Source: CAVVJA01 sp963779485 (GTDB lineage Bacteria; Actinomycetota; Actinomycetes; Mycobacteriales; Jatrophihabitantaceae). Taken from it: a stretch of 64,000 bases of DNA. Below, in pieces: positions 54,186 to 62,955 of this stretch. The stretch spans positions 558,001-622,000 of the forward strand of contig CAVZYJ010000013.1 of NCBI GenBank assembly GCA_963779485.1. Direction: 5' to 3'. The position numbers were made by a program, and so were the translations under genes. Numbering within the stretch: position 1 is the first letter of the stretch; every line of letters starts with the position of its first letter. A model generated the notes under the pieces. That model saw only the letters and a program-made list of their open reading frames with translations. It searched no databases and was not told the DNA's origin.

Positions 54186-54374
54186 CTAACGGCATTGGCA
54201 GTCAGGGAACCCCTCGACCACCGCACGCAAGCCGGCGATGTACCGACTCAGTCCCTCCCTCGGACCGTTGACGTCGTCAGCGACATACTCGCCGAGTCCA
54301 TCGAAGCGATGCTCGTTGCACCGCTCCAGATAACGCCGATAGAGATCCAGCAGCTCGTCGCGCTCCAGCTCCAT
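54186..54374 (-). pseudogene. Truncated SnoaL-like (ester cyclase) fragment
   Basis: 62 codons: LLDLYRRYLERCNEHRFDGLGEYVADDV and GLSRYIAGLRAVVEGFPD resemble the first third of SnoaL-like polyketide cyclase/ester cyclase proteins (usually about 130 residues). The frame ends right after FPD and no continuation is found downstream. It appears to be a decayed gene. Confidence 0.5.
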
Positions 54375-54875
54375 GAGGCACTACCTTGTCAGCACGCCGA
54401 CGCCAGGGGAGTGGATGTCCGATCCCGCGCGCTGCCTATCAGCCCGTTGCAGTGAGTTGTCCGCGCAGCCTTGGCTTCATGTGAGCGGCTGTCGTTCGCG
54501 GCAGAAGGTCTCGGCCTGCCGTCGGCGTCGAACCTCATTCATTCAGATCAAGGGAGGTGAGCCCCTTCCTCTGGTCGCCGTTACGCCTCACTTGACATAA
54601 TGTCGATTATCGGCGCGGGACTGGACTGGACGAGTCGGAACCAGATGTCGCGCCTCATCGAAAGTGACCCGCGGCCACGTTGGTGAGATTTCGGCACGTC
54701 GTCGTCGACGCACGCTCGCGACGTTTCCGAACGTCAGCTCGGGTGCGCGCGACAGGTCGACTTCCGTCCCGGTCGTCGTACCCACCGGGATTTGGCACCG
54801 GGCGGGGTCTACCGGAACTGCTCCCCCAACTACAATCGGTGATCATCGTTGCGCGCCCCGTGGGACAGTTGGCTG
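54375..54875. other. About 500 bp without a supportable gene
   Basis: No frame here has family-like sequence. The strip holds TTGACA near 54593 and a small inverted repeat ATAATGTCGATTAT (54599-54612), which could be an operator. Nothing else is recognised. Confidence 0.5.
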
Positions 54876-55751
54876 GTGCGGACGCTGCGTTGGCAGGTCG
54901 GGGAAGCGACGGTGCTGCGGATCGGGGAGGTCGACGCCACCCCGGCGCTCGACGGCCTGCTGCCCGACCTCGATCCGGCCGCCGTCGACGTGGTGCCGTG
55001 GTTGCGGCCCGATTTCGTCGACCCGGCTGGTCGGTTACGCGGCGCGGTTCAGGCGTTCCTGGTGTTCCTGGATGGGCACCGGATCCTCGTCGACCCGGGG
55101 ATCGGAGAGCACAAGCATCGCGAGGTCGTGCCGGCGTGGACCGACCTGCGCACCGACTTCCTGGCCCGACTGCGCGCCACCGGCACCGCGCCGGAGGACG
55201 TCGACATCGTGCTGACGACCCACCTGCACTTCGACCATGTCGGCTGGATGACACGGTCGGTCGACGGCCGGTGGCGGCCGACGTTTCCGGCCGCGCGCCA
55301 CGTCATCTGCGGGGACGAATTCAGCTACTGGGCGGCTACGCCGCTGGGGCAGCTGCCCGACCAGCACGCCGGCTTCGCTGACTCGGTCCGTCCGGTGGCC
55401 GATGCCGGCCTGGTCGACCTCGTGGCCGACGACCACGAGGTCACCGGTGGGGTCCGGCTCGTACCCTCGCCCGGCCACACCCCACACCACGTCAGCGTGC
55501 TGCTCGAGTCCGGCGGGAGTTCCGCGCTGATCACCGGCGACGTCGTGCATCACCCATGCCAGCTCGTCCATCCCGAGTGGGGCGCCGCGTCCGATGCGGA
55601 CCCAACCTCGGCCCGCACCTCCCGCGAGCAGCTGATCGCCCGGTGCATCAACACCGACACGCTGGTGATCGGCTCGCACTTCCCCGACCCGGTGGCCGGT
55701 CACCTGCGCCACCACGGCGGCGAGGTCCGCCTGGAGCCCGTCGCCAGCTGA
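54876..55751 (+). CDS. Metallo-beta-lactamase-fold hydrolase
   Basis: A 291-residue protein with the metal motif THLHFDHVGW (HxHxDH) near residue 120, the bridging region PSPGHTPHHVSV, Asp in ALITGDVVHHPCQL and the last His in VIGSHFPDP. This pattern is that of MBL enzymes acting on lactones, phosphodiesters or thioesters; quorum-quenching lactonases have a similar layout, but the substrate is not determined. I prefer the GTG at 54876 (starts RTLRWQVGEATVLRIGEVDATP) over the TTG at 54849. Confidence 0.87.
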   Translation: MRTLRWQVGEATVLRIGEVDATPALDGLLPDLDPAAVDVVPWLRPDFVDPAGRLRGAVQAFLVFLDGHRILVDPGIGEHKHREVVPAWTDLRTDFLARLRATGTAPEDVDIVLTTHLHFDHVGWMTRSVDGRWRPTFPAARHVICGDEFSYWAATPLGQLPDQHAGFADSVRPVADAGLVDLVADDHEVTGGVRLVPSPGHTPHHVSVLLESGGSSALITGDVVHHPCQLVHPEWGAASDADPTSARTSREQLIARCINTDTLVIGSHFPDPVAGHLRHHGGEVRLEPVAS

Positions 55752-55842
55752 CGGGCGCCGACATACCCGCTACCGCGAGCTGACCAAACGACGAGCTATC
55801 AGCCGGGTGCCGGCCGCGCTTGTGCGGGCTGCTGGCGGCGGC

Positions 55843-56460
55843 CTATCGCTGCGGCCAGGGCAGGATGGTCAGGCGTGGCCAGAGGGTGCGCCAGCGGTTC
55901 ACTTTCGCCTCGTACACCGCTTGTGTTATCAGCGTGGTGTTGGGACGCACCACCATGGCGAACAAGTCGGTGAGCCCGAATGGCGCACAGAGGACCGGAT
56001 GTCCGGCCTCGGACCGGAGGCCGACGCTCGTCGCGGTCGTCGGCCAGGTCGCGATCGCATGCTCCACCGAGCGGTACGGAGCCAGGGGCCGACCGAATCG
56101 GCTCTCGTACCAGGTATGGACCCGAGCCTCGTTGGTGACGTCAATTCTTGCGCCGACGTCTGCGACCAACGCGGTCACCTCGGCCTCGAAGGCCTGCTCC
56201 CTCGCCTCGGTCTGATCGTGCGGGTCGAAGTAGACGATGTCGTAGTCCACAATGCCGTGCGTTGGGTCGAAGCCGTGCAGATGGTTCCACACGGTCTGCG
56301 CCACGCCGCCCGCTCCGAGATACCACGACGGCAGGCCCACAGCGGGAAGCCGGTCGAGCAGCAGGTCAGCGACCCGGTTCGACGCCACGAGCGCCGTCAG
56401 GGCGTCAATCTGCCGCCCGAGAGACGCATGCGCCAAGGCGTCACCGTCTCGATCCAGCAC
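55843..56460 (-). CDS. Nucleotidyltransferase family protein (DUF925 / COG3575)
   Basis: A 205-residue protein. LLDRLPAVGLPSWYLGAGGVAQTVWNHLHGFDP and DYDIVYFDPHDQTEAREQAFE are the family's core, with an Asp pair in DYDIVYFD matching the nucleotidyltransferase metal site. VHTWYESRFGRPLAPYRSVEHAIATWPTTATSVGLR closes it. The family is unstudied. I chose the GTG at 56460; an upstream start would add low-similarity residues. It stands alone between minus-strand VOC genes and the convergent MBL gene. Confidence 0.8.
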   Translation of the reverse strand: MLDRDGDALAHASLGRQIDALTALVASNRVADLLLDRLPAVGLPSWYLGAGGVAQTVWNHLHGFDPTHGIVDYDIVYFDPHDQTEAREQAFEAEVTALVADVGARIDVTNEARVHTWYESRFGRPLAPYRSVEHAIATWPTTATSVGLRSEAGHPVLCAPFGLTDLFAMVVRPNTTLITQAVYEAKVNRWRTLWPRLTILPWPQR

Positions 56461-56582
56461 ACTTCTACTGTCACATCCCCGCGGCTGCCAAGACGAACGC
56501 AACGCCCGCCCGACGTACCGATGACGGATCCTTCACTGGCGCGCCCGCCGCGATCACCTCGCCGGCTGCGCGGCGCTAACGG

Positions 56583-56915
56583 CTACCGGCCGCGCAGGCC
56601 GATCGGGTTGCCGTCGGCGTCAGCCAGCACGCAAATCCGCGCCTCGGGTGCGACCTGACGCGGGGCGCCGCGCTCGGTCGCACCGGCCGAGAGGAGGGCT
56701 TCGCGCGCCGCATCGAGATCGTCGACGTCGGCGAACGCCACCGGTCCCCCGGCCTCGTCCTCGCCGGGATTCAGGCCCACCTCGAAGCCGTCGACGTTGT
56801 ATCCGACGTAGTAGGACTCGTCAGTGTGCGGCTCGCCGAGCAGCACGGTGTAGACGGCCTTGGCGGCGTCCAGGTCGGACACGGGGATCACCAAGCTGCG
56901 AACGGTCGTGGTCAT
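56583..56915 (-). CDS. VOC-family (glyoxalase-like) protein
   Basis: A 110-residue single VOC module: VRSLVIPVSDLDAAKAVYTVLLGEPHTDESYYVGYNVDGFEVGLNP then PVAFADVDDLDAAREALLSAGA and VLADADGNPIGLRG. Metal ligands typical of glyoxalase I are only partly present, so it may bind a ligand rather than catalyse. It follows another VOC gene on the same strand by 52 bp, within an AraC-VOC-VOC group. Confidence 0.88.
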   Translation of the reverse strand: MTTTVRSLVIPVSDLDAAKAVYTVLLGEPHTDESYYVGYNVDGFEVGLNPGEDEAGGPVAFADVDDLDAAREALLSAGATERGAPRQVAPEARICVLADADGNPIGLRGR

Positions 56916-56967
56916 GTTCGTCTCCTCACGTTGTCAGTCTGGTCATGACGGGCGATGGCCGAGCGGC

Positions 56968-57378
56968 TCAGCGCTCCTCCTGAATGCGGATCAGGGTGCC
57001 CGCGGGATCGCGGAAGGCGCAGTCGCGAAGGCCGTACGGCTGCTCGGTCGGCTCCTGGACGACCTCGGCGTCGCCGGCCTGCAGCCGCTCGAAGGTGCCG
57101 TCAAGATCCTTGGTAGCCAGGTTGATGCTGGCGTAGGTTCCCTTGGCCATCATCTCGGCGATGGTGCGGCGTTCGTCGTCGGTGATGCCCGGGGCGGCGG
57201 CCAGCGGATACAGAACGATGGCCATGCCGGGCTGGTCGGGTGGGCCGACCGTGAGCCAGTGCATCCCGCCGTATTCGACGTCGTTGCGGACCTCGAAGCC
57301 GAGTGTGTCGCGATAGAAAGCCAGGGAGGCGTCCAGGTCCTCGTGCGGGAGGAGGGTCTGGCAAATGGTGATGTCCAT
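56968..57378 (-). CDS. VOC-family (glyoxalase/bleomycin-resistance-like) protein
   Basis: A 136-residue protein: ICQTLLPHEDLDASLAFYRDTLGFEVRNDVEYGGMHWLTVGPPDQPG, then TFERLQAGDAEVVQEPTEQPYGLRDCAFRDPAGTLIRIQE. The final Glu of the family is present. I chose the ATG at 57378; a start three codons upstream is possible. It lies 10 bp after the AraC stop, so both probably share a transcript. Confidence 0.88.
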   Translation of the reverse strand: MDITICQTLLPHEDLDASLAFYRDTLGFEVRNDVEYGGMHWLTVGPPDQPGMAIVLYPLAAAPGITDDERRTIAEMMAKGTYASINLATKDLDGTFERLQAGDAEVVQEPTEQPYGLRDCAFRDPAGTLIRIQEER

Positions 57379-57388
57379 GGACGCCACG

Positions 57389-57850
57389 CTAGGTGCGGCT
57401 GAGCGCTGGCGCTTCTCGATTCCTGATCGGTCTGGTCACCTGTTTCGCGACGCACGGCGGCATCCCCGCCGTCGCACGTGCCGCGTGGCGCCGGTAGGTG
57501 CTCGGCGGCACACCGACCAGCTCGGTGAAGCGAGTGCTGAAGGTGCCCAGCGACGAGCAGCCGACAGCGAAGCAGACCTCGGTGACGCTGAGGTCGCCAC
57601 AACGCAACAATGCCATCGCCCGTTCGATACGCCGCGTCATCAAGTAGCTGTACGGCGACTCGCCGTACGCGAGCCGGAACTCGCGGCTGAGATGGCCGGC
57701 CGACATGTTCGCGCCACGGGCGAGAGCCTCGACGTCCAGCGGCTGCGCGTACTCCCGGTCGATTCGGTCGCGGACACGACGCAGCCGCGCGAGGTCGAGC
57801 AGATGCTGCGCCTCGGCGGATCTGCTGGTCACCACGAAATCGTGCCACAT
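57389..57850 (-). CDS. AraC-family transcriptional regulator
   Basis: A 153-residue regulator made almost entirely of the two helix-turn-helix motifs: LDVEALARGANMSAGHLSREFRLAYGESPYSYLMTRRIERAMALLRCGDLSVTEVCFAVGCSSLGTFSTRFTELVG. There is no separate ligand-binding domain, which suggests its partner VOC protein or another factor supplies the signal. I chose the ATG at 57850; longer frames upstream are low-similarity. Its target is probably its own AraC-VOC operon. Confidence 0.87.
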   Translation of the reverse strand: MWHDFVVTSRSAEAQHLLDLARLRRVRDRIDREYAQPLDVEALARGANMSAGHLSREFRLAYGESPYSYLMTRRIERAMALLRCGDLSVTEVCFAVGCSSLGTFSTRFTELVGVPPSTYRRHAARATAGMPPCVAKQVTRPIRNREAPALSRT

Positions 57851-58007
57851 CGCAAGGACGAGCGGTCGAGCGGTGACGCGTGAGGGCCGGAGTGGTCGAC
57901 CCGGTTGATCTCCCCCCTGCCGGTCCCACAGGGTGCTGACGATGCGTTGTCGGGGCAATCAGTGACACTCGGTGAAGGTTGAAGGGAACGTCTCGATGGA
58001 GGTGAAC

Positions 58008-58877
58008 TCAGCCGAGCCGGGCGAAGTCCTCGGTCAGCCACAGCCGGCCGTGGGTCTGGTCGAGATACACGTCGACGCCGACCATGGTGAAGGTCGAGGA
58101 CAGGATGTTTTGCCGGTGGCCGTCATTCGGTGGCGTCTCGCCGAACATGCTCGCCTCGAGTGACAGCGCGCCGGCCTGAGTCATATCGCTCGTCCAGCCG
58201 ATGTTCTCGCCGGCAGCCGTCCAGGAGACGCCCGCGTTCGTCTCCCGTGTGCCGATGTCGGGTTCACCGGGCAGCTGGTGGGACAGCTGGTTCGCCGCCG
58301 CCATCGCCAGATCGTGCGCGTGCGCGCTGTTCTGCAAGTTGGCATAAACCGTGAGCGCGGGCCGTCCCTGCTGGGCTCGGCCCGAGTTGATGGCGGCAAC
58401 CACAGCGGCGGCAATCGATCCACCTCCGGTCGACCCTCCTCCGCTGGGCGACGATGAGTTCGGCGCTGGCGCCGGCGGCGGAGGTGGCGGTGGCGTCGTC
58501 GGACGAGGGACGTTCGTCGTTGTGGGGGCCGAACTCACCGAAGTTCTGGGAACTCGGGTGCTCGGCCGGGTGGTAGTGGGCGGTCTAGGTCGTCGGGCCC
58601 GCGTCGGTGTGGCGGTGCGACTGGTGGCGGTTCGGGCGCGCGTCGCTGACGCACTTGACGACGTTGTCACTGGAGGGCCCGGAATGGGAGCCGTCGTCGT
58701 CGGACTCCCCTGCCCCGAGTCGGCGCGGGGGCCGGTCGGTTCCGCCCATCCGACGACAGCGGCAGTCGTTGTCATGGCAAGTACCACGGTCGCGAAGGCG
58801 ACAACCCAGTACGGGATAGGCACCGACCGCTTGCGGCGTCGATGCTGCCCCGCGGGGGGGCGACGTTGTGACGGCAT
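58008..58877 (-). CDS. Secreted or membrane-anchored CAP/SCP-domain protein
   Basis: 289 residues. A basic N-terminus (QRRPPAGQHRRRKR) leads into one membrane helix (about 22-45), then a Thr/Pro/Arg-rich linker of about 110 residues with a poly-Pro run. The C-terminal CAP domain (165-289) has VVAAINSGRAQQGRPALTV, LQNSAHAHDLAMAA, AGENIGWTS and DGHRQNILSSTFTMVGVDV, with the family's two His and Glu. CAP proteins in bacteria are mostly of unknown function and act outside the cell. I chose the ATG at 58877. Confidence 0.9.
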   Translation of the reverse strand: MPSQRRPPAGQHRRRKRSVPIPYWVVAFATVVLAMTTTAAVVGWAEPTGPRADSGQGSPTTTAPIPGPPVTTSSSASATRARTATSRTATPTRARRPRPPTTTRPSTRVPRTSVSSAPTTTNVPRPTTPPPPPPPAPAPNSSSPSGGGSTGGGSIAAAVVAAINSGRAQQGRPALTVYANLQNSAHAHDLAMAAANQLSHQLPGEPDIGTRETNAGVSWTAAGENIGWTSDMTQAGALSLEASMFGETPPNDGHRQNILSSTFTMVGVDVYLDQTHGRLWLTEDFARLG

Positions 58878-59394
58878 CGGCCCACCATCATGGCCGAAAT
58901 GCCGTGTGAATCCCGTATGGCACACCATGCAGAGCGATACCGTTCCGCGACACGCCACCGCGACAGGCGGTCCGGAGTACAACGGGTCACCCAATGAGGT
59001 CAGCGCGTCGCTGATCCCGCGGCTGACAAAGTTCGAACACAAGATCATGACCCAGGGGCGAGCGGGTGGACGACCCCGCCGATGGTGATGGCAACGGCGA
59101 CCCGGGATCGAACGCCGTCCGGGACGCATGGGACGCCCGGCGGTATCGCGCTGCGCTGTCGTGGACACTGCGCTGGAGCCGGCTGATACTGGTTGACTGG
59201 TGCGACCTTCGGGAGGTGAACATGCTGCGGCTCGTTCTGGTCGGGTGGCCCATCCGGATTCGGGTCAATTCGTGGTGCCGTTCGTCGGCGACGGGCCGAT
59301 TGCGAACCGGCGGCGGCACGCGCGCCGCCTGGCCCGGGGGCCTGCGGCCCCCAGCCGTGTCGGGCAGGCTGACCTGTCAGGAGGACGTGTCACG

Positions 59395-59790
59395 GTGAAT
59401 GAGAACGAGACGTTGATCCGCACTGGCTATGACGCGTATTCGCGTGGCGACATCACGGCGATGCTGCAGATGGTCGATGCGGAGCTGGAGTGGACCTATC
59501 TCGACCCAAGCGTCGCCGACCCGCAGCCGCAGGTCTGTCATGGCCGCGGCGAGCTGGAGGCCGCTTTGCAGCGTCAAATCGAGCGGGGGTTGGCGTCGCG
59601 GCTGGAGGAGGTCATCGCCAACGGTGACCGGGTCGTGGTGGGCGTGTGGACTCCGGGGATCGATGCCTTCCGGATGTGGCAGGCCCACGACCGTACCTAC
59701 GACGTGTTCACCGTCCGGGATGGCCGCGTAGTCGCGATGCGGGCCTGCCGCGACCGGGACGAGGCGCTGGCCATCGCTGGCATCGAGTAG
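59395..59790 (+). CDS. SnoaL-like / NTF2-fold protein
   Basis: A 131-residue protein. NENETLIRTGYDAYSRGDITAMLQMVDAELEWTYLDPS, then VCHGRGELEAALQRQIE and YDVFTVRDGRVVAMRACRDRDEALA, are the SnoaL-like pattern (cone-shaped NTF2 fold). These proteins bind or isomerise small molecules; the ligand is unknown. I chose the GTG at 59395, with AGGAGG 10 nt upstream. The upstream open frame has no similarity and was not included. Confidence 0.85.
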   Translation: MNENETLIRTGYDAYSRGDITAMLQMVDAELEWTYLDPSVADPQPQVCHGRGELEAALQRQIERGLASRLEEVIANGDRVVVGVWTPGIDAFRMWQAHDRTYDVFTVRDGRVVAMRACRDRDEALAIAGIE

Positions 59791-59906
59791 CCAACCTGGG
59801 CTGCGAATCCACCATCACCGCGCCGGCGACGCGGCCCGGCAACGAGATTGTCGCGGATGAGCGGCACGCGGCCTGACCGTCCGCCGAGTACACGACACTG
59901 TCGAGC

Positions 59907-60344
59907 ATGCCTGCCACGATCAGCCACAGCGCCGAACTAACGGTCCACCGCCCAGTCGAGGAGAGCCTCGCCCTGTTCACGGCCGAAGGAGAGCGGACTT
60001 GGGCACCCGGATGGAACCCCAGCTTCCCCGTCCCCGGCCGCACCGAGGGCATCGGCGCCGTGTTCGTCACCGCCGACGCGCAACGCATCACGACATGGAT
60101 CATGATCGATCAGGACCGGCACGCTGTGCGCTACGCACGGGTCACGCCGGAGTGGACGGCCGGCACCGTGACTGTCAACGTTGTCGAATCCGAGCCGACA
60201 AGGACGCGTCTGCGCGTGAGCTACGACCTGACCGCGCTGAGCCGCGAGGGCGCCCGGTGGCTCGACGAGTTCGCCACCGACTTCACCGAGTACATCGCCC
60301 ACTGGGAAGCCGCCATCGCCGGTCGCCCCGCAAGACACCAGTGA
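59907..60344 (+). CDS. SRPBCC-family protein
   Basis: A 145-residue protein with the SRPBCC layout: ISHSAELTVHRPVEESLALFTAEGERTWAPGWNPSF, TWIMIDQDRHAVRYARVTPEWTAG, TRLRVSYDLTALSREGARWLDEF. The fold has a deep hydrophobic pocket. Ligand and role are unknown. It converges with the ECF41 gene. Confidence 0.83.
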   Translation: MPATISHSAELTVHRPVEESLALFTAEGERTWAPGWNPSFPVPGRTEGIGAVFVTADAQRITTWIMIDQDRHAVRYARVTPEWTAGTVTVNVVESEPTRTRLRVSYDLTALSREGARWLDEFATDFTEYIAHWEAAIAGRPARHQ

Positions 60345-60490
60345 TCCCAACGGGCGGCGACTGTGGTCTCAGCCCGCGGCCGGCGGTGAAGGTGGCGCGG
60401 TCGTGCGGATGCCACTCGACGGCTCCTCCACGGCACACGCCGCGCTCTGCGCGGACACGCAGAGATGCACGCGTCAGTAGCGTGGGGTCG

Positions 60491-61369
60491 TCACCGTCGC
60501 AGCTCCGCTACGTGTTCCAGTCGCCGGAGCTTGTGCGGGTTGCGGATCGCGTAGATGCGGGCGATCCGGCCGCCCTCGAATACGAAGTTGACCGCCGTGT
60601 TCAGCTCGCCGGCCGGGTCGACCCAGGCAGCGACGGCGCCGTTGAGCAGCAGCGTCGCGATCTCCGCGCCGGGCGCGAACTGCGAGAAGCGGGACAGCAA
60701 CGCTGCCACTTTCTCGCTGCCCTCGATCGGGCGCCGGGCTGCGGGCGCCAGCCCCCCGCCGTCCGCGACGAGGACGACATCAGGCGCGAGCACATCCATC
60801 AGGCCCTGCAGATCACCTGTCGTGAGGGCGACGAGGAACCGCTCCACGACTTGCTGCTGCTCCGTGCGGCTCACCGTCATCCGCGGCCGCCGCGCGGCCA
60901 CGTGTCCGTGCGCCCGGTGCGCGATCTGCCTGACCGCTGTGGCGGACTTGCCGACGGCTTCGGCGATCTCGTCATACGGCACGTCGAACACCTCGCGCAG
61001 CACGAACACCGCGCGTTCGTCCGGTCCGAGCGTCTCGAGCACGGTGAGCATCGCGATCGAGACGCTCTCAGCAAGTTCGACATCGTCGGCGATGTCGGGA
61101 CTCGTGAGCAGCGGCTCGGGCAGCCACTCCCCGACGTATTCCTCCCGGCGCCGAGACACTGATCGGAGTCGGTTCAGGGCCTGCCGGGTGACGATCTGGA
61201 CGAGGTACGCGCGAGGGTCGCGCACCTCGTTCTGGGCTGCGTCGCCGATGAGGGCCCACCGCAGCCAAGTCTCCTGTACCACGTCCTCGGCATCAGCTGC
61301 GGATCCGAGCATCTCGTAGGCGACGGTGAAGAGCAGGCTGCGGTGGGTGACGAACGGGTCGCCACTCAT
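60491..61369 (-). CDS. ECF41-family RNA polymerase sigma factor (SigJ-like)
   Basis: A 292-residue sigma factor. Region 2 is HRSLLFTVAYEMLGSAADAEDVVQETWLRW; region 4 is LGPDERAVFVLREVFDVPYDEIAEAVGKSATAVRQIAHRA. The linker contains WLPEP, and the SnoaL-like C-terminal domain has DGGG and NPHKL, which are hallmarks of ECF41 and replace an anti-sigma factor. Its start overlaps the stop of the CMD-family gene (4 bp). In ECF41 systems the sigma factor normally activates the partner gene's promoter. Confidence 0.95.
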   Translation of the reverse strand: MSGDPFVTHRSLLFTVAYEMLGSAADAEDVVQETWLRWALIGDAAQNEVRDPRAYLVQIVTRQALNRLRSVSRRREEYVGEWLPEPLLTSPDIADDVELAESVSIAMLTVLETLGPDERAVFVLREVFDVPYDEIAEAVGKSATAVRQIAHRAHGHVAARRPRMTVSRTEQQQVVERFLVALTTGDLQGLMDVLAPDVVLVADGGGLAPAARRPIEGSEKVAALLSRFSQFAPGAEIATLLLNGAVAAWVDPAGELNTAVNFVFEGGRIARIYAIRNPHKLRRLEHVAELRR

Positions 61370-61944
61370 GCCGTCGAGTGTCCCGCGAGCGGTCGCAGAT
61401 CACACGCCGTAGAGAACCCCTGCGACTCGATGCCGAACGCGGTGTTGGTGCGGCTGTACAGGTTCGCCAGTGCGACGAAGGTCGTCAGCTCGACCAGCGC
61501 CGCCGGACCGAGTTGCTCCAGCAGCCGTGCGGACATCTCGTCCGTGACCCTCGGTGGCGTCTGTGTCATCGCCTCGGCGTACTCCATGACGTCACGCTCC
61601 AGCGGCGTGAAGATCGTCGACTCGCGCCAGCACGGCACCTCGCGTGCCTTCGCCTCGTCGAGGCCCTCGTTGTGCGCCATGAAATAGCCGAGGTCCAAGC
61701 AGAAGCTGCAGCCGACCAGCGACACTGCCGCCATGTGGGCCAGCGACTTGAGGTTCTCGTCGCACGCGTCCCACTTCTGAGCCCTGCGGCCGATCGCGAA
61801 GCTGGAGTTAAGCACCTTGCGGTTGTGCCAGGCCACCTCGACCGGCTCGGCGACGTCGCCGAGCATCCTGCGGGACATCCGCTTGACCAACCAGCCGTAA
61901 ATGCCGGTCAGTTCTGCTTTGGGGATCCGGGTGCTGCTGGCCAT
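61366..61944 (-). CDS. Carboxymuconolactone decarboxylase / AhpD-like protein (ECF41 partner)
   Basis: A 192-residue protein. The redox-type motif is SLVGCSFCLDLGYFMAHNEGLDEAKAREV (CxxC with a downstream His) followed by the hydrophobic helices of the CMD fold. Such COE proteins are the conserved partners of ECF41 factors. I chose the ATG at 61944, with GGAGAAG next to it. A TGTCACA/TGTC promoter pair lies upstream. The reaction in vivo is not known. Confidence 0.92.
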   Translation of the reverse strand: MASSTRIPKAELTGIYGWLVKRMSRRMLGDVAEPVEVAWHNRKVLNSSFAIGRRAQKWDACDENLKSLAHMAAVSLVGCSFCLDLGYFMAHNEGLDEAKAREVPCWRESTIFTPLERDVMEYAEAMTQTPPRVTDEMSARLLEQLGPAALVELTTFVALANLYSRTNTAFGIESQGFSTACDLRPLAGHSTA

Positions 61945-61979
61945 GCTTCTCCTCCAGGGATCGTTGTCTTCGGCATGAA

Positions 61980-62006
61980 GACACCGGCCACGATTCGGAT
62001 GTGACA
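61980..62006 (-). promoter_or_regulatory. ECF41-type promoter
   Basis: On the minus strand TGTCACA (62006-62000) is followed, 16 bp later, by TGTC (61983-61980). ECF41 factors recognise TGTCACA and a CGTC-type -10 at this spacing. It lies about 36 bp upstream of the CMD start, so the operon is probably autoregulated. Confidence 0.78.
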
Positions 62007-62278
62007 CCCCGGGCCCGATCTTGCGAACCTGCCGGGGCTGAAGGAGACTCGCCGCCCGTCGAGCTTGTCCTGACCGGCAAGGACGGCACCCCAACCTCGC
62101 CCGTTACTACGGTGAGCAATCGCGTTCGGCTCGCCGTGGTCGCCAGCTGTGGCATCGCTCACCGGTGGTTGGTGAATGGATTAGCTTGCGGCAGAACGGG
62201 AACAATCCGCGACACATAGACCGTCGGCTGGTGCGCTCCCGGGCGGGGCGCGGCTAACCGCAATTGACAGGAGTTCGG

Positions 62279-62788
62279 ATGGCGACGAAGACCGCGACCA
62301 GAAAGACCGGCACGTCCGCGAGGGCGACGAAGACCGCGACCAGGAAGACCGGCACGTCCGCGAGGGCCGCGAAGACCGCGACTAAAAAGACCGGCACGTC
62401 CGCGAGGGCCGCGAAGACCGCGACTAAAAAGACCGGCAGATCCGCGAGCGCGACAACCGGCAAGAAGTCTCGCGGGGCAACCACCAAGGTGTCGGCCACC
62501 TCGGCCTCAGCCAAGAAGCGCTCGGCCGCGCCCCCTGCAGATAAGGACATCACCGCAGCGCACCGGTCCCTGACCCGTGCGGCACGAAGCGAGGCGCAGC
62601 TGCGGCGGGCGCTGAGTAAGCACAAGAAAGACGTGGCCGGCATGAAGACCGAGGTGAAAGGACGCCGCAAGGACATCAAGCAGTTGCAAGGCGAGCTCGC
62701 CGACGTCAAGAAGTCGCGCAAGACTGCGACTGCGAAGCTGCAGAAGGCCGACGCGACCGCAGTCAAGCAGGCCGCCAGCGCGACCTGA
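62279..62788 (+). CDS. Histone-H1-like / Lys-Ala-rich DNA-binding-type protein with tandem repeats
   Basis: A 169-residue basic protein. The first 56 residues after Met are four tandem copies of a 14-residue unit (ATKTATRKTGTSAR and variants), encoded by four 42-bp repeats at 62282-62449. A Ser/Thr/Lys-rich stretch follows, then a C-terminal helical region (LTRAARSEAQLRRALSKHKK...LQGELADVKKSRKTA) with coiled-coil character. The composition resembles bacterial histone-like (H1-like) proteins that coat DNA. ATG with AGGAG 7 nt upstream. Function inferred only from composition. Confidence 0.72.
   Translation: MATKTATRKTGTSARATKTATRKTGTSARAAKTATKKTGTSARAAKTATKKTGRSASATTGKKSRGATTKVSATSASAKKRSAAPPADKDITAAHRSLTRAARSEAQLRRALSKHKKDVAGMKTEVKGRRKDIKQLQGELADVKKSRKTATAKLQKADATAVKQAASAT
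62282..62449 (+). repeat. Four tandem 42-bp coding repeats
   Basis: Units begin at 62282, 62324, 62366 and 62408, each encoding 14 residues. Units 1 and 2, and units 3 and 4, are most alike, which suggests expansion by duplication. Copy number may vary between strains. Confidence 0.9.
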
Positions 62789-62955
62789 GGTTCGGCCAAG
62801 CGAGGCGTTCAGGTTCGTCCGGCTGCGAGCGCTTGCCCTGGACTCGGTCCAAACGTCGCCGCGGACGCATACGGGCCATCGGCGCCGGGTGTGCTATCGG
62901 TGGACCGCGCTGACGGTCACGCGCTGTTCTGGGCACTACGCCAGGACCGGGGCCC

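Noticed and set aside
54588..54785. A minus-strand frame of 65 codons in the 54.4-54.9 kb gap.
   Set aside because: Its sequence resembles no family and has no ribosome site; it is treated as non-coding.
59035..59055. A partial match (CAAGATCATGACC) to the right arm of the 47-bp repeat.
   Set aside because: No left arm is found at the expected distance; it may be chance.
59222..59398. A 58-codon frame with a good GGGAGG site at 59210-59215.
   Set aside because: The product is Arg/Gly-rich with no similarity and overlaps the start of the SnoaL-like gene; the evidence is too weak to call a gene.
62282..62449. Four 42-bp repeats as a possible CRISPR array.
   Set aside because: The units are contiguous, without spacers, and encode a 14-residue protein repeat.
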